Source of the DNA: Candidatus Kuenenia stuttgartensis
Lineage (GTDB): Bacteria; Planctomycetota; UBA1135; UBA2386
DNA: 5,673 bases
NCBI GenBank assembly: GCA_945861365.1
Contig: CAMAUH010000301.1
Location: 1-5,673, forward strand
Reading direction: 5' to 3'
Position 1 is the first letter of the stretch. Every line of letters begins with the position of its first letter. A program made the translations under genes and the position numbers. The notes beneath the pieces were generated by a model. That model was not told where the DNA came from and made no database searches. It saw only the letters and a list, made by a program, of their open reading frames with translations. This document shows positions 1 to 5,668 of the stretch, in pieces.

Positions 1-510
1 CGCGTTGCGCACCTCGCGCGGCGACTTCAGGATGCGGTCGTGGTAGCGATCGGCGAACACGGTGCCGCGGCGGCGCCACAGCTTGTTCAGGGCCTTGGCA
101 ATGCGGATCGCGAGGCCCTGCAGACCGCGCGACAACGTCGCGCGGTCGGCAGCTTCGACCAGCAAGTGCAGGTGGTCGTTGAGCACTGCGTAGTGGGTGA
201 GGCGGAAACCGTGGTGGTCGCAGCCGCCAGCAAATGCGGAGAGCAACGCCGCGTACTCGGGGCGGCTGCGCAGGCGCGGCAGTCCACGCAGAAGCTTCAT
301 CGTCACATGGGCCGGGAACCGCGCGGCCAGCGCGGCCCGCAGGCCATGGCTGACCATGGCCTGATCGCCCTTGGGCTTCCTCCCGGCCCCGGCTCGGCGG
401 CCGCCGTTCTGGCGCAACGGCAGCACGCCCTGGCTCGGCTTCGCCCGCTTGCGACTCGACAGCTTCTGCTTCGACGCCTGCGGCCTGCTCAACGGATCAC
501 GTCTGCCCAT
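1..510 (-). CDS. IS200-like (Y1/HUH, REP-associated type) transposase, 3' end cut off by window edge
   Basis: The minus strand is open from ATG at 510 to the window edge, giving 170 residues with an in-frame TAG at 523-525. Residues 1-50 are basic and end in GGRRAGAGRKPKG (36-48), a leader common in this family. HVTMKLL (68-74) begins the Y1 transposase fold. NDHLHLLVEA (111-120) carries the metal-binding HUH pair H113/H115. Then come GLQGLAIRIAKALN (129-142) and FADRYHDRIL (152-161), ending in SPREVRNA at the edge. The family's catalytic tyrosine is expected just beyond VRNA, in a YVLxN-like helix, so it is off the window. Members cut and rejoin single-stranded DNA. REP-associated relatives are usually single-copy, domesticated genes rather than mobile ISs. 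No Shine-Dalgarno is visible before the ATG. Identity of the domain is firm; mobility cannot be judged from this fragment. Confidence 0.9.
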   Translation of the reverse strand, partial: MGRRDPLSRPQASKQKLSSRKRAKPSQGVLPLRQNGGRRAGAGRKPKGDQAMVSHGLRAALAARFPAHVTMKLLRGLPRLRSRPEYAALLSAFAGGCDHHGFRLTHYAVLNDHLHLLVEAADRATLSRGLQGLAIRIAKALNKLWRRRGTVFADRYHDRILKSPREVRNA

Positions 511-629
511 CTGATTCGGCAGCTATTGCACCGTCACCCTCGAGCGGTCAAGCGAGGCTCGGCGGATGTTCGATTGCGGCTGGATGCGAAGGCCGACCGC
601 GGCTTCGACCACGGCAGGTTGCAGAACGT

Positions 630-655
630 CTGCTCGTCATCGCTAGACCGAGCAG
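630..655. repeat. 7-bp perfect inverted repeat, possible operator or hairpin
   Basis: CTGCTCG (630-636) is matched perfectly by CGAGCAG (649-655) across a 12-nt spacer. The arms do not extend further. The left arm shares CTGC with an overlapping stem GCAGA-ACG-TCTGC (621-633), so the two could not form together. It sits in the middle of the divergent intergenic region, a plausible place for an operator. No T-run follows on either strand, so it is not an obvious intrinsic terminator. A chance dyad in GC-rich DNA is quite possible. Confidence 0.3.
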
Positions 656-774
656 CTGCACAGCGAAGTCGCAGCAAACACCGGCCGGCATCGCTACTGC
701 TCACCACGCGGACCAGCGCAGCAGTTCCGTTGGCATCTGGCGGCTGCCATGCGAAACACATCCGGGGCGTCCCC

Positions 775-780
775 TAAGCT
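775..780 (+). promoter_or_regulatory. Candidate -10 box (TAAGCT) for leaderless transcription of the amidase
   Basis: TAAGCT fits the TAnnnT core of a -10 element and ends 7 nt before the ATG at 788, the spacing expected when transcription starts at or next to the start codon. No Shine-Dalgarno precedes that ATG, which is consistent with leaderless initiation, and no good -35 box is seen. If real, transcription begins downstream of the alternative ATG at 749 and rules it out. The motif is short, so this is suggestive only. Confidence 0.35.
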
Positions 781-787
781 CGCGCCG

Positions 788-2407
788 ATGCTCGCGCTGC
801 TGCTCGCCGCCCTCCCACTGCTCCAGGAACCGTCGCCCCCACCCGCCTCGCAAGCGATCGACGACCTGCGCGCCGCCGCGCGCGTGCTCGGCCTCGAACT
901 GACCGACGCGGAGCTGAAGCTGATGACCCGCACCGTCGCCGAGCAGCGCGACGGCTACGCCGAGGTGCGCAAGGTGCCGCTGACCAACGCCGACGCGCTG
1001 GCGTTCACGTTCGACCCGTTGCTGCCCGGCATGAACGTGCGCGCCAACACCCTGACCGCGGCACCGCGCGAACTGCCGAAGGTCGAGCGCCCCGCGAACC
1101 TCGACGACCTCGCCTACGCGAGCATCCCGACGCTCGGTGCATTGCTGCGCAGCAAGCAGGTCACCTGTAGCGAACTGGTCGAACTGTCACTGGCGCGCCT
1201 CGCCCGCCTCGACCCGCAGCTGCACCACGTCGTCACGCTGTGCAGCGAACGTGCGCGCGCGCAGGCGAAGGTGCTCGATGCCGAACTGCAGCAGGGCAAG
1301 GTGCGCGGCCCGCTGCACGGCATTCCGTGGGGCGCCAAGGACCTGCTGGCGACGAAGGGCATCCGCACGACCTACGGCGCGAAACCGTTCGAGGCGCAGC
1401 TGCTCGACGAAGACGCCGCCGTCGTCGAACGGCTCGACGCGGCCGGGGCGATCCTGGTCGCCAAGCTGTCGCTCGGCGAACTGGCGATGGGCGACGGTTG
1501 GTTCGGCGGCCAGACCCGCAACCCGTGGCAGCCCGAACAGGGCAGCAGCGGCTCGTCGGCGGGCCCCGCTGCGGCGGTGGCGTCGGGCTGCGTGCCGTTC
1601 GCGATCGGCTCGGAGACGTGCGGCTCGATCCTGTCGCCGTCGGCACGCTGCGGCTGCTCGAGCCTGCGGCCGACGTTCGGTCGCATCAGCCGGCACGGGG
1701 CGATGGCGCTGTCGTGGACGATGGACAAGCTCGGGCCGATGGCGCGCAGCGCCGCCGATGCGGCGATCGTGTTCGCGGTGATCCAGGGACACGACCCGCG
1801 CGACGACAGCACCACGCAGCAGCCGCACCGCGACCTCGGGCCGATCGCCGTGCAGGGCTTCCGGGTCGGCTGGCTCGCCGACGGCTGGGCCGACACCAAG
1901 GACCGCGACGCGTTCCTCGACGAACTGCGCGCGCTCGGCTGCGAACTCGTGCCGGTCACGCTGCCCGAGCTGCCCTACCGCGCGCTGATGCCGATCCTGC
2001 TGGCGGAGGCCGCGACCGCGTTCGACGAACTGACGCGCAGCGGCCAGGACGACCTGCTGGCGCAGCAGCGCGCCGACAGCTGGCCGAACGCGTTCCGCAG
2101 CGCGCAGCTGGTGCCGGCCGTCGAGTACCTGCGCGCGAGCCGCGTGCGCCGCAAGGCGATGCTGGCGTTCGACGCGGCGCTGCAGCAGGTCGACGTGCTC
2201 GTCCATCCGACCGGCCACGGCACCATGCTCGTGCTCAGCAACCTCACGGGGCAACCGGCGGTGTGTGTGCCGCGCGGCTTCCGCAAGGACGGCACGCCCC
2301 GCAGTGTCGCGTTCACGGCCAACCTGTACGACGAAGCGCGCGCACTCGCCCTTGCCGAAGCGTGGCAGCGCAGCACGCACGACCACGAACAGCATCCGCC
2401 GCGGTGA
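788..2407 (+). CDS. Probably exported amidase-signature family hydrolase
   Basis: The protein is 539 aa, hydrolysing an unknown amide or ester. The Ser-cisSer-Lys triad is readable: K184 in GIPWGAKDLL, cis-Ser S256 in GSSGSSAGP, and nucleophile S280 in ETCGSILSPSARCG. S256 and S280 are 24 residues apart, as in fatty acid amide hydrolase. The usual GGSSGGS segment is replaced by GSSGSSAGP, with MALSWTMDKLGP (306-317) following; this marks a subfamily distinct from the GatA amidotransferase subunit, and no gatB or gatC is nearby. Residues 1-12 are a hydrophobic leader followed by QEPSPPP, so export is likely. About 90 residues precede the amidase core. The ATG at 749 is an alternative start adding 13 residues with Arg and Lys, which would also make a passable signal peptide; neither start has a Shine-Dalgarno. 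I chose 788 for the TAnnnT motif 7 nt upstream. The DUF3500 gene starts 34 bp after the stop. Family is certain; substrate and exact start are not. Confidence 0.92.
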   Translation: MLALLLAALPLLQEPSPPPASQAIDDLRAAARVLGLELTDAELKLMTRTVAEQRDGYAEVRKVPLTNADALAFTFDPLLPGMNVRANTLTAAPRELPKVERPANLDDLAYASIPTLGALLRSKQVTCSELVELSLARLARLDPQLHHVVTLCSERARAQAKVLDAELQQGKVRGPLHGIPWGAKDLLATKGIRTTYGAKPFEAQLLDEDAAVVERLDAAGAILVAKLSLGELAMGDGWFGGQTRNPWQPEQGSSGSSAGPAAAVASGCVPFAIGSETCGSILSPSARCGCSSLRPTFGRISRHGAMALSWTMDKLGPMARSAADAAIVFAVIQGHDPRDDSTTQQPHRDLGPIAVQGFRVGWLADGWADTKDRDAFLDELRALGCELVPVTLPELPYRALMPILLAEAATAFDELTRSGQDDLLAQQRADSWPNAFRSAQLVPAVEYLRASRVRRKAMLAFDAALQQVDVLVHPTGHGTMLVLSNLTGQPAVCVPRGFRKDGTPRSVAFTANLYDEARALALAEAWQRSTHDHEQHPPR

Positions 2408-2426
2408 GGAACGGCGGCGCTGCGGC

Positions 2427-2432
2427 TACGGT
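2427..2432 (+). promoter_or_regulatory. Candidate -10 box (TACGGT) before the DUF3500 gene
   Basis: TACGGT fits TAnnnT and ends 9 nt before the ATG at 2442, inside the 34-bp gap after the amidase stop. No Shine-Dalgarno is visible before this ATG. The arrangement copies the one before the amidase gene and hints at a second, nearly leaderless promoter within the pair. The hexamer also forms most of the loop region between GCGGC (2422-2426) and GCCGC (2433-2437), a small GC stem that may be chance. Confidence 0.25.
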
Positions 2433-2441
2433 GCCGCGCCC

Positions 2442-3488
2442 ATGCGCCTGCGTCCCCTCGCGTCCCTTCTCGTCGCCCTGCTGGCCGCCTGCGCGAGCGC
2501 GCCGCCGCCGGCACTCGATCCAGCGGTCGCCGACGTCGCGACCGCGGCGCGCAGCTTCCTGAGCAACCTGCCGCCGGAACTGCGCAGCAAGGCCACGCGC
2601 CCGCTCGAGCACGCCGACCGCACGACGTGGGCGTTCGTGCCCGGCCGCTACCCCGGCGTCGAGTTCGGCGATCTCGATGCCGCGGCGATGCAGCGCGTGG
2701 ACGCGCTGCTGCGCACGCTGCTGAGCCCGCGGGGCCTGGGCAAGACGATGGCGATCGTGCAGCTCGAGAACCTGCTGCGCACGATGGAGAGCCGCGGCGG
2801 CGGCGACGCCAGCCACCGCGACCCGGCGCGCTACACGCTGCTGGTGTGCGGCGAGCCGAGCGCCGACGGCGCCTTCGCGGTGCGCATGCAGGGCCACCAC
2901 GTGTCGATGCACTTCACGTTCTTCGGCGGCTGGCTGGTGTCCTCGACGCCGCACTTCCTCGGCAGCAACCCGCACGAACAGCGCGAAGGGCCGAACCTCG
3001 GCCAGCGCGTGCTCGCCGCCGAAGAGGATCTCGGCCGCGCGCTGCTGCTGGCGCTCGATGCGACGCAGCGCGCTACCGCGGTGGTCAGCGACCAGGCACC
3101 GCCCGACGTGCTGCTCGGCCCGAAGGCGGCGTTCAGCGTGCTCGACGCCACGCAGGGCCTCGCCGCTTCGGCGATGAGCGACCCCCAGCGCCAGCAGCTG
3201 TGGCAGCTGGTCGAACTGTTCGCGCGCAATCTGCGCCCGGAGTTCGGCGACGCGGAGTTGCAGCGCCTGGCCGCCCAGCGGCCGGAGCTGCGCTTCGTGT
3301 GGGCCGGCGGCAGCGAGCGCGGCCAGGGCCATTACTGGCGCGTTCAGGGCCGCACGTTCGCGATCGAGTACGACAACACGCAGAACGACGCCAACCACGT
3401 GCACGTCGTGTGGCGCGATCGCGAACGCGACTTCGGCCAGGATCCGCTGCGAGCGCACCTCGAGCAGCACCACCGCGCGGCTCGCTGA
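2442..3488 (+). CDS. DUF3500 domain lipoprotein of unknown function
   Basis: The protein is 348 aa. MRLRPLASLLVALLAAC is a lipoprotein signal with lipobox LAAC and lipidated Cys at 17; A18 follows, so outer-membrane or periplasm-facing anchoring is likely. The rest matches the DUF3500 pattern: FLSNLPPELRSKATRP (39-54), WAFVPGRYPGVEF (63-75), GLGKTMAIVQLENLLR (98-113), GEPSADGAFAVRMQGHHVSMHFTF (split motif, 137-160), TPHFLGSNP (169-177), RVLAAEEDLGRALL (189-202), and a C-terminal block with FAIEYDNTQNDANHVH (306-321) and VVWRDRERDFG. The His-rich motifs GHHVSMH and NHVHVVW are strikingly conserved in the family and could be a metal or active site, but no activity is established that I know of. 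The frame is open further upstream; 2442 is chosen because it alone places the signal at the N terminus. It follows the amidase by 34 bp and converges on the methyltransferase gene. Confidence 0.9.
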   Translation: MRLRPLASLLVALLAACASAPPPALDPAVADVATAARSFLSNLPPELRSKATRPLEHADRTTWAFVPGRYPGVEFGDLDAAAMQRVDALLRTLLSPRGLGKTMAIVQLENLLRTMESRGGGDASHRDPARYTLLVCGEPSADGAFAVRMQGHHVSMHFTFFGGWLVSSTPHFLGSNPHEQREGPNLGQRVLAAEEDLGRALLLALDATQRATAVVSDQAPPDVLLGPKAAFSVLDATQGLAASAMSDPQRQQLWQLVELFARNLRPEFGDAELQRLAAQRPELRFVWAGGSERGQGHYWRVQGRTFAIEYDNTQNDANHVHVVWRDRERDFGQDPLRAHLEQHHRAAR

Positions 3489-3502
3489 CGGCAGCGCGTC
3501 AG
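3485..3502. terminator. Small stem-loop spanning both convergent stop codons
   Basis: CTGACG (3485-3490) pairs perfectly with CGTCAG (3497-3502) around a 6-nt loop. The stem contains the TGA of the DUF3500 gene (3486-3488) and, on the other strand, the TGA of the methyltransferase gene (3501-3499). Only 10 bp separate the two genes, so a bidirectional terminator here would be economical. The stem is short and no T-run follows on either strand, so it is at best a weak or factor-assisted terminator. Confidence 0.3.
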
Positions 3503-4272
3503 GGCAGCAGTGCGGCCGCCGCCGCCCCCGCCTCGGTGCGGCGATAGACCATCAAGCGCCCGCGGTACGCCGCACGCCCGACGTCCGCCAGCGCATCGAC
3601 GCGCTCCTCGGTGCGTTCGTAGCCGAACGACGCCATCCGCCGATGGAACGCCGAACGGTTGCCGCGGTCGGGATCGACGATCCACACCTCGGCGGTCGGC
3701 GTCGCGTGCCGCACCAGGAACTCGGCCAGCACGCCGCGGGTATCCGCCTCGTACAGCAGGTCGCTGCCGATGACGAGGTCGAACGGTTCGCCGACGCGGC
3801 GCGCGACCTGCGCCCACGGGCCGTGCCGGTACGACATCGCCGACAGCTCGTTCAACCGCAGGTTCTCGCGCAGGAACGCGCCCGCCAGCGGATGGATGTC
3901 GCACGCGGTCATGTCGGCGCCGAGCCGATGGCCGACCAGGCTGGCGAGCGCGAGACCGCAACCGACTTCGAGGATGCGCTCCCCCACCCGCACCGGCCGC
4001 GCCGCGATGCGGTCGGCGAGCAGCAGGCCCGACGGCCACACGAGGCCGAACAGCGGCCAGCTCGCCGACGAGATACCGAGCGCCTCGGCCTTGCCGCCAT
4101 CGTCGCCGAACTGCTGGTCGTCCAGCAGCGAGCGCACGACGAGGTCCGCGACACCGCGGATCGGAACGTTGGCTTGTTTGGTGGCGTAGCCGGTCATCAC
4201 TCTCGGAAAGCCCGGGTGAGCGGCTTTGGCTGACGCCGGCAGCATCGGCGAGGGCGGCGTTACCACCGCCAT
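3499..4272 (-). CDS. Class I SAM-dependent methyltransferase, METTL21/family 16-like
   Basis: The protein is 257 aa and has a Rossmann-fold methyltransferase core. Residues 66-82 (GISSASWPLFGLVWPSG) precede motif I, ILEVGCGLALASL (100-112), where SAM binds. D125 in TACDIHP is the likely SAM-ribose acid. RENLRLNEL (135-143) and FDLVIGSDLLYE (164-175) follow; the DLLYE-like post-motif is typical of family 16 lysine methyltransferases, so a protein substrate is possible but unproved. No signal peptide or membrane segment is seen, so it is cytoplasmic. The ATG at 4272 has GAGG five nt upstream and was chosen for that. ATG at 4197 (M26, giving MTGYATKQ) is a serious alternative because the first 25 residues look unconserved and low in complexity. 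It lies 42 bp downstream of ndh in the same direction. Fold is firm; substrate unknown. Confidence 0.87.
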   Translation of the reverse strand: MAVVTPPSPMLPASAKAAHPGFPRVMTGYATKQANVPIRGVADLVVRSLLDDQQFGDDGGKAEALGISSASWPLFGLVWPSGLLLADRIAARPVRVGERILEVGCGLALASLVGHRLGADMTACDIHPLAGAFLRENLRLNELSAMSYRHGPWAQVARRVGEPFDLVIGSDLLYEADTRGVLAEFLVRHATPTAEVWIVDPDRGNRSAFHRRMASFGYERTEERVDALADVGRAAYRGRLMVYRRTEAGAAAAALLP

Positions 4273-4277
4273 GCAAA

Positions 4278-4281
4278 CCTC
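4278..4281 (-). promoter_or_regulatory. Ribosome binding site GAGG for the methyltransferase
   Basis: On the minus strand GAGG lies five nt before the ATG at 4272. It is the only convincing Shine-Dalgarno core before any gene start in the window, and it favours 4272 over the internal ATG at 4197. Confidence 0.45.
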
Positions 4282-4301
4282 GGGAACTGCCGTTCGATCG
4301 C

Positions 4302-4316
4302 GAGCGCGCGGCGCTC
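4302..4316 (-). repeat. 6-bp hairpin overlapping the ndh stop codon
   Basis: GAGCGC (4302-4307) and GCGCTC (4311-4316) are a perfect inverted repeat with a 3-nt loop. On the ndh transcript it begins within the UGA stop codon, three nt after a stronger hairpin (4320-4341), and ends 21 nt before GAGG of the next gene. No T-run follows, so it looks less like an intrinsic terminator than a 3'-end stabiliser or a chance GC stem. Confidence 0.35.
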
Positions 4317-5616
4317 AGCCGCGGTTGGGTTCCCAACCGCGCCCGGTGATCAGCCGCGCGCCGCGCGAGAACGTGAAGTACTGCCAGGCCCAACCGATCA
4401 TCACCGCGATGCGGTTGCGGAAACCGATCAGGTAGGCGATGTGCACGAGCCACCACACCCACCACGCGAAGAAGCCGGAGAACTCGATCTTGCCGAGCGT
4501 GCCGACCGCCTTGGCGCGGCCGATGGTCGCGAGCGAACCCTTGTCGCGGTAGTGGAACGGCGCGGTCGCGCGGCCGGCGACCAGCGCCGCGATGTTGCGG
4601 CCGACGGCGCGCCCCGACTGGATCGCCGCCGGCGCCACGCCTGGCACCTGCTTGCCGTCCTGCACGCACTGCATCAGGTCGCCGGCGACGAACACGTGCG
4701 GCTGGCCGGGCACGCTGAGGTCGGGCGCCACCTGCACGCGGCCCGCGCGATCGGTCGGCGTGCCGAGCGCCTTGCCGAGCGGTGATGCCGCGACACCGGC
4801 GGCCCACAGCACCGTGCGCGCCGGGATGTGCTCGTCGCCGAGCCAGACGCCGGTGGCGTCGATCTTCGTCACCTTCGCCCCGAGCCGCACCTCGACACCG
4901 AGCCCCCGCAGCTGCACGCGCGCGCGTTCGGACAAACGCGGCGAGTACGGCGGCAGCACACGATCCGCCGCCTCGACCAGCACGACGCGCACGAGCCGCG
5001 GATCGAAGCTGCGGAAGTCCTTGGCGACGGTCAGCCGCCCGATCTCCGACAGCGCGCCGGCGAGTTCGACGCCGGTAGCACCAGCGCCGACGACGACGAA
5101 CGTCAGCATCGCCGGCACCTTGCTGGCGTCGGTCTCGCGCTCGGCGACCTCGAAGGCGGTCAGCACGCGGCGGCGGATCTCCAGCGCGTCCTCGATGGTC
5201 TTCAGGCCCGGCGCCCACGCTTCCCAGCTGTCCTGGCCGAAGTAGCTGTGCGTCGCACCGGTCGCCAGCACCAGGTAGTCGTAGGCGAGGCTGCCGTCGG
5301 CGAGCTGCAGCGTGCGCTGCGCCACGTCGATGCCGGTCACGCGCGCGAGGATCGTGCGCGCGTTCGCCTGCGCGTTGAGCACCGAACGGATCGGGTAGGC
5401 GATGTCCGACGGATTCAGCGCCGCGGTCGCGACCTGGTACAGCAGCGGCTGGAACAGGTGGTGGTTGCGGCGATCGACGAGCGTGATGCGCACCGGGGCT
5501 GCGCGCAGCGCGCGGGCGGCGGACAGGCCGGCGAAGCCGCCGCCGACGATGACGACGTGCGGCAGCGCGGCCGCGGCTGGGGCCGTGTGCGCGGTGGGGT
5601 TCGGAGCGGTGGCCAT
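4315..5616 (-). CDS. ndh: Type II NADH:quinone oxidoreductase (NDH-2)
   Basis: The protein is 433 aa, a normal length for NDH-2. It oxidises NADH with FAD and passes electrons to membrane quinone without proton pumping, on the cytoplasmic membrane face. The FAD Rossmann motif is VVIVGGGFAGLSAA (21-34) with D48 at the end of the next strand. FQPLLYQVAT (55-64) is an NDH-2 hallmark. The NADH Rossmann motif is FVVVGAGATGVELAG (173-187), and acidic E215 in VVLVEAADRV favours NADH over NADPH. HVFVAGDLMQ (307-316) is the second FAD contact, and VAPAAIQSGR (327-336) is the likely quinone-side segment. The C-terminal part, about 379-421 (GFFAWWVWWLVHIAYLIGFRN split across 381-401, then WAWQYFTFSRGARLI), is the family's membrane anchor. 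The first 18 residues are an Ala/Pro/Thr-rich tail before the fold. No Shine-Dalgarno precedes the ATG at 5616. The methyltransferase gene follows 42 bp downstream. Confidence 0.95.
   Translation of the reverse strand: MATAPNPTAHTAPAAAALPHVVIVGGGFAGLSAARALRAAPVRITLVDRRNHHLFQPLLYQVATAALNPSDIAYPIRSVLNAQANARTILARVTGIDVAQRTLQLADGSLAYDYLVLATGATHSYFGQDSWEAWAPGLKTIEDALEIRRRVLTAFEVAERETDASKVPAMLTFVVVGAGATGVELAGALSEIGRLTVAKDFRSFDPRLVRVVLVEAADRVLPPYSPRLSERARVQLRGLGVEVRLGAKVTKIDATGVWLGDEHIPARTVLWAAGVAASPLGKALGTPTDRAGRVQVAPDLSVPGQPHVFVAGDLMQCVQDGKQVPGVAPAAIQSGRAVGRNIAALVAGRATAPFHYRDKGSLATIGRAKAVGTLGKIEFSGFFAWWVWWLVHIAYLIGFRNRIAVMIGWAWQYFTFSRGARLITGRGWEPNRG
4320..4341 (-). repeat. Perfect 10-bp inverted repeat within the last codons of ndh
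   Basis: CGCGGTTGGG (4320-4329) is followed after TT by CCCAACCGCG (4332-4341), a perfect palindromic pair. In ndh mRNA it would fold as a 9-bp stem with a GAAC tetraloop, because the innermost pair cannot close on two bases. It encodes the C-terminal residues RGWEPNRG and ends three nt before the stop codon. Together with the hairpin at 4302-4316 it puts two stems in tandem at the junction with the methyltransferase gene. No T-tract follows. Possible roles are transcript stabilisation, attenuation between the two genes, or a protein-binding dyad. Confidence 0.6.
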
Positions 5617-5647
5617 GGCGATGCGGAGTTCGCAGTGTGCCGTGACC

Positions 5648-5668
5648 TGGACGCAGAATGCGCGTCCA
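5648..5668. repeat. 7-bp perfect dyad upstream of ndh, possible operator
   Basis: TGGACGC (5648-5654) and GCGTCCA (5662-5668) form a perfect inverted repeat with a 7-nt spacer; centres of the arms are 14 bp apart. It lies 31 bp upstream of the ndh ATG within the 57-bp end segment 5617-5673, in which no gene is seen. The position and symmetry suit a dimeric repressor site or a leader hairpin. No -10 or -35 box could be assigned nearby. Confidence 0.35.

Larger units (their letters stand above)
511..787. other. Divergent intergenic region between the transposase and amidase genes
   Basis: This 277-bp stretch separates two divergently oriented genes and should contain promoters for both. By eye it is less GC-rich than the flanking genes. 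No open frame in it resembles a known protein; short frames on both strands are compositional. It contains an inverted repeat at 630-655, a smaller stem GCAGA-ACG-TCTGC (621-633) that overlaps it and would compete with it, and a TAnnnT hexamer just before the amidase start. No clear REP array, tRNA or transposon end was found. Confidence 0.6.

Noticed and set aside
730..758. TTGGCA (730-735) with GAAACA 17 nt later as a sigma70-type promoter for the amidase
   Set aside because: The -35 match is good but the -10 half matches at only two positions; the TAnnnT hexamer at 775 is a better candidate.
534..761. 75-residue minus-strand frame in the divergent intergenic region
   Set aside because: No domain, no ribosome binding site, composition like random GC-rich sequence; it is not in frame with the transposase, whose frame has a stop at 523-525.
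40..777. 245-residue plus-strand frame over the transposase and intergenic region
   Set aside because: Its opposite strand encodes the HUH transposase with clear motifs; this frame has no recognisable features and merely runs on through the intergenic region.
788..2407. Amidase as GatA, the glutamyl-tRNA(Gln) amidotransferase subunit
   Set aside because: It has a hydrophobic export leader, a variant active-site loop and a long N-terminal extension, and gatB/gatC are not adjacent.
2422..2437. GCGGC-TACGGT-GCCGC stem just before the DUF3500 start as a regulatory hairpin
   Set aside because: A 5-bp all-GC stem is expected often by chance in this composition, and nothing else supports it.
1187..3473. 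Long antisense frames opposite the amidase (402 aa) and DUF3500 (386 aa) genes
   Set aside because: Both are His/Arg/Ala-rich shadows of well-supported plus-strand genes and show no domain pattern.
3344..5218. 624-residue open frame on the minus strand across the methyltransferase and ndh genes
   Set aside because: It is a shifted frame over two genes with clear domains; the translation is Arg/Ala/Gly-rich low-complexity sequence with no recognisable motif, as expected from high-GC codon bias.
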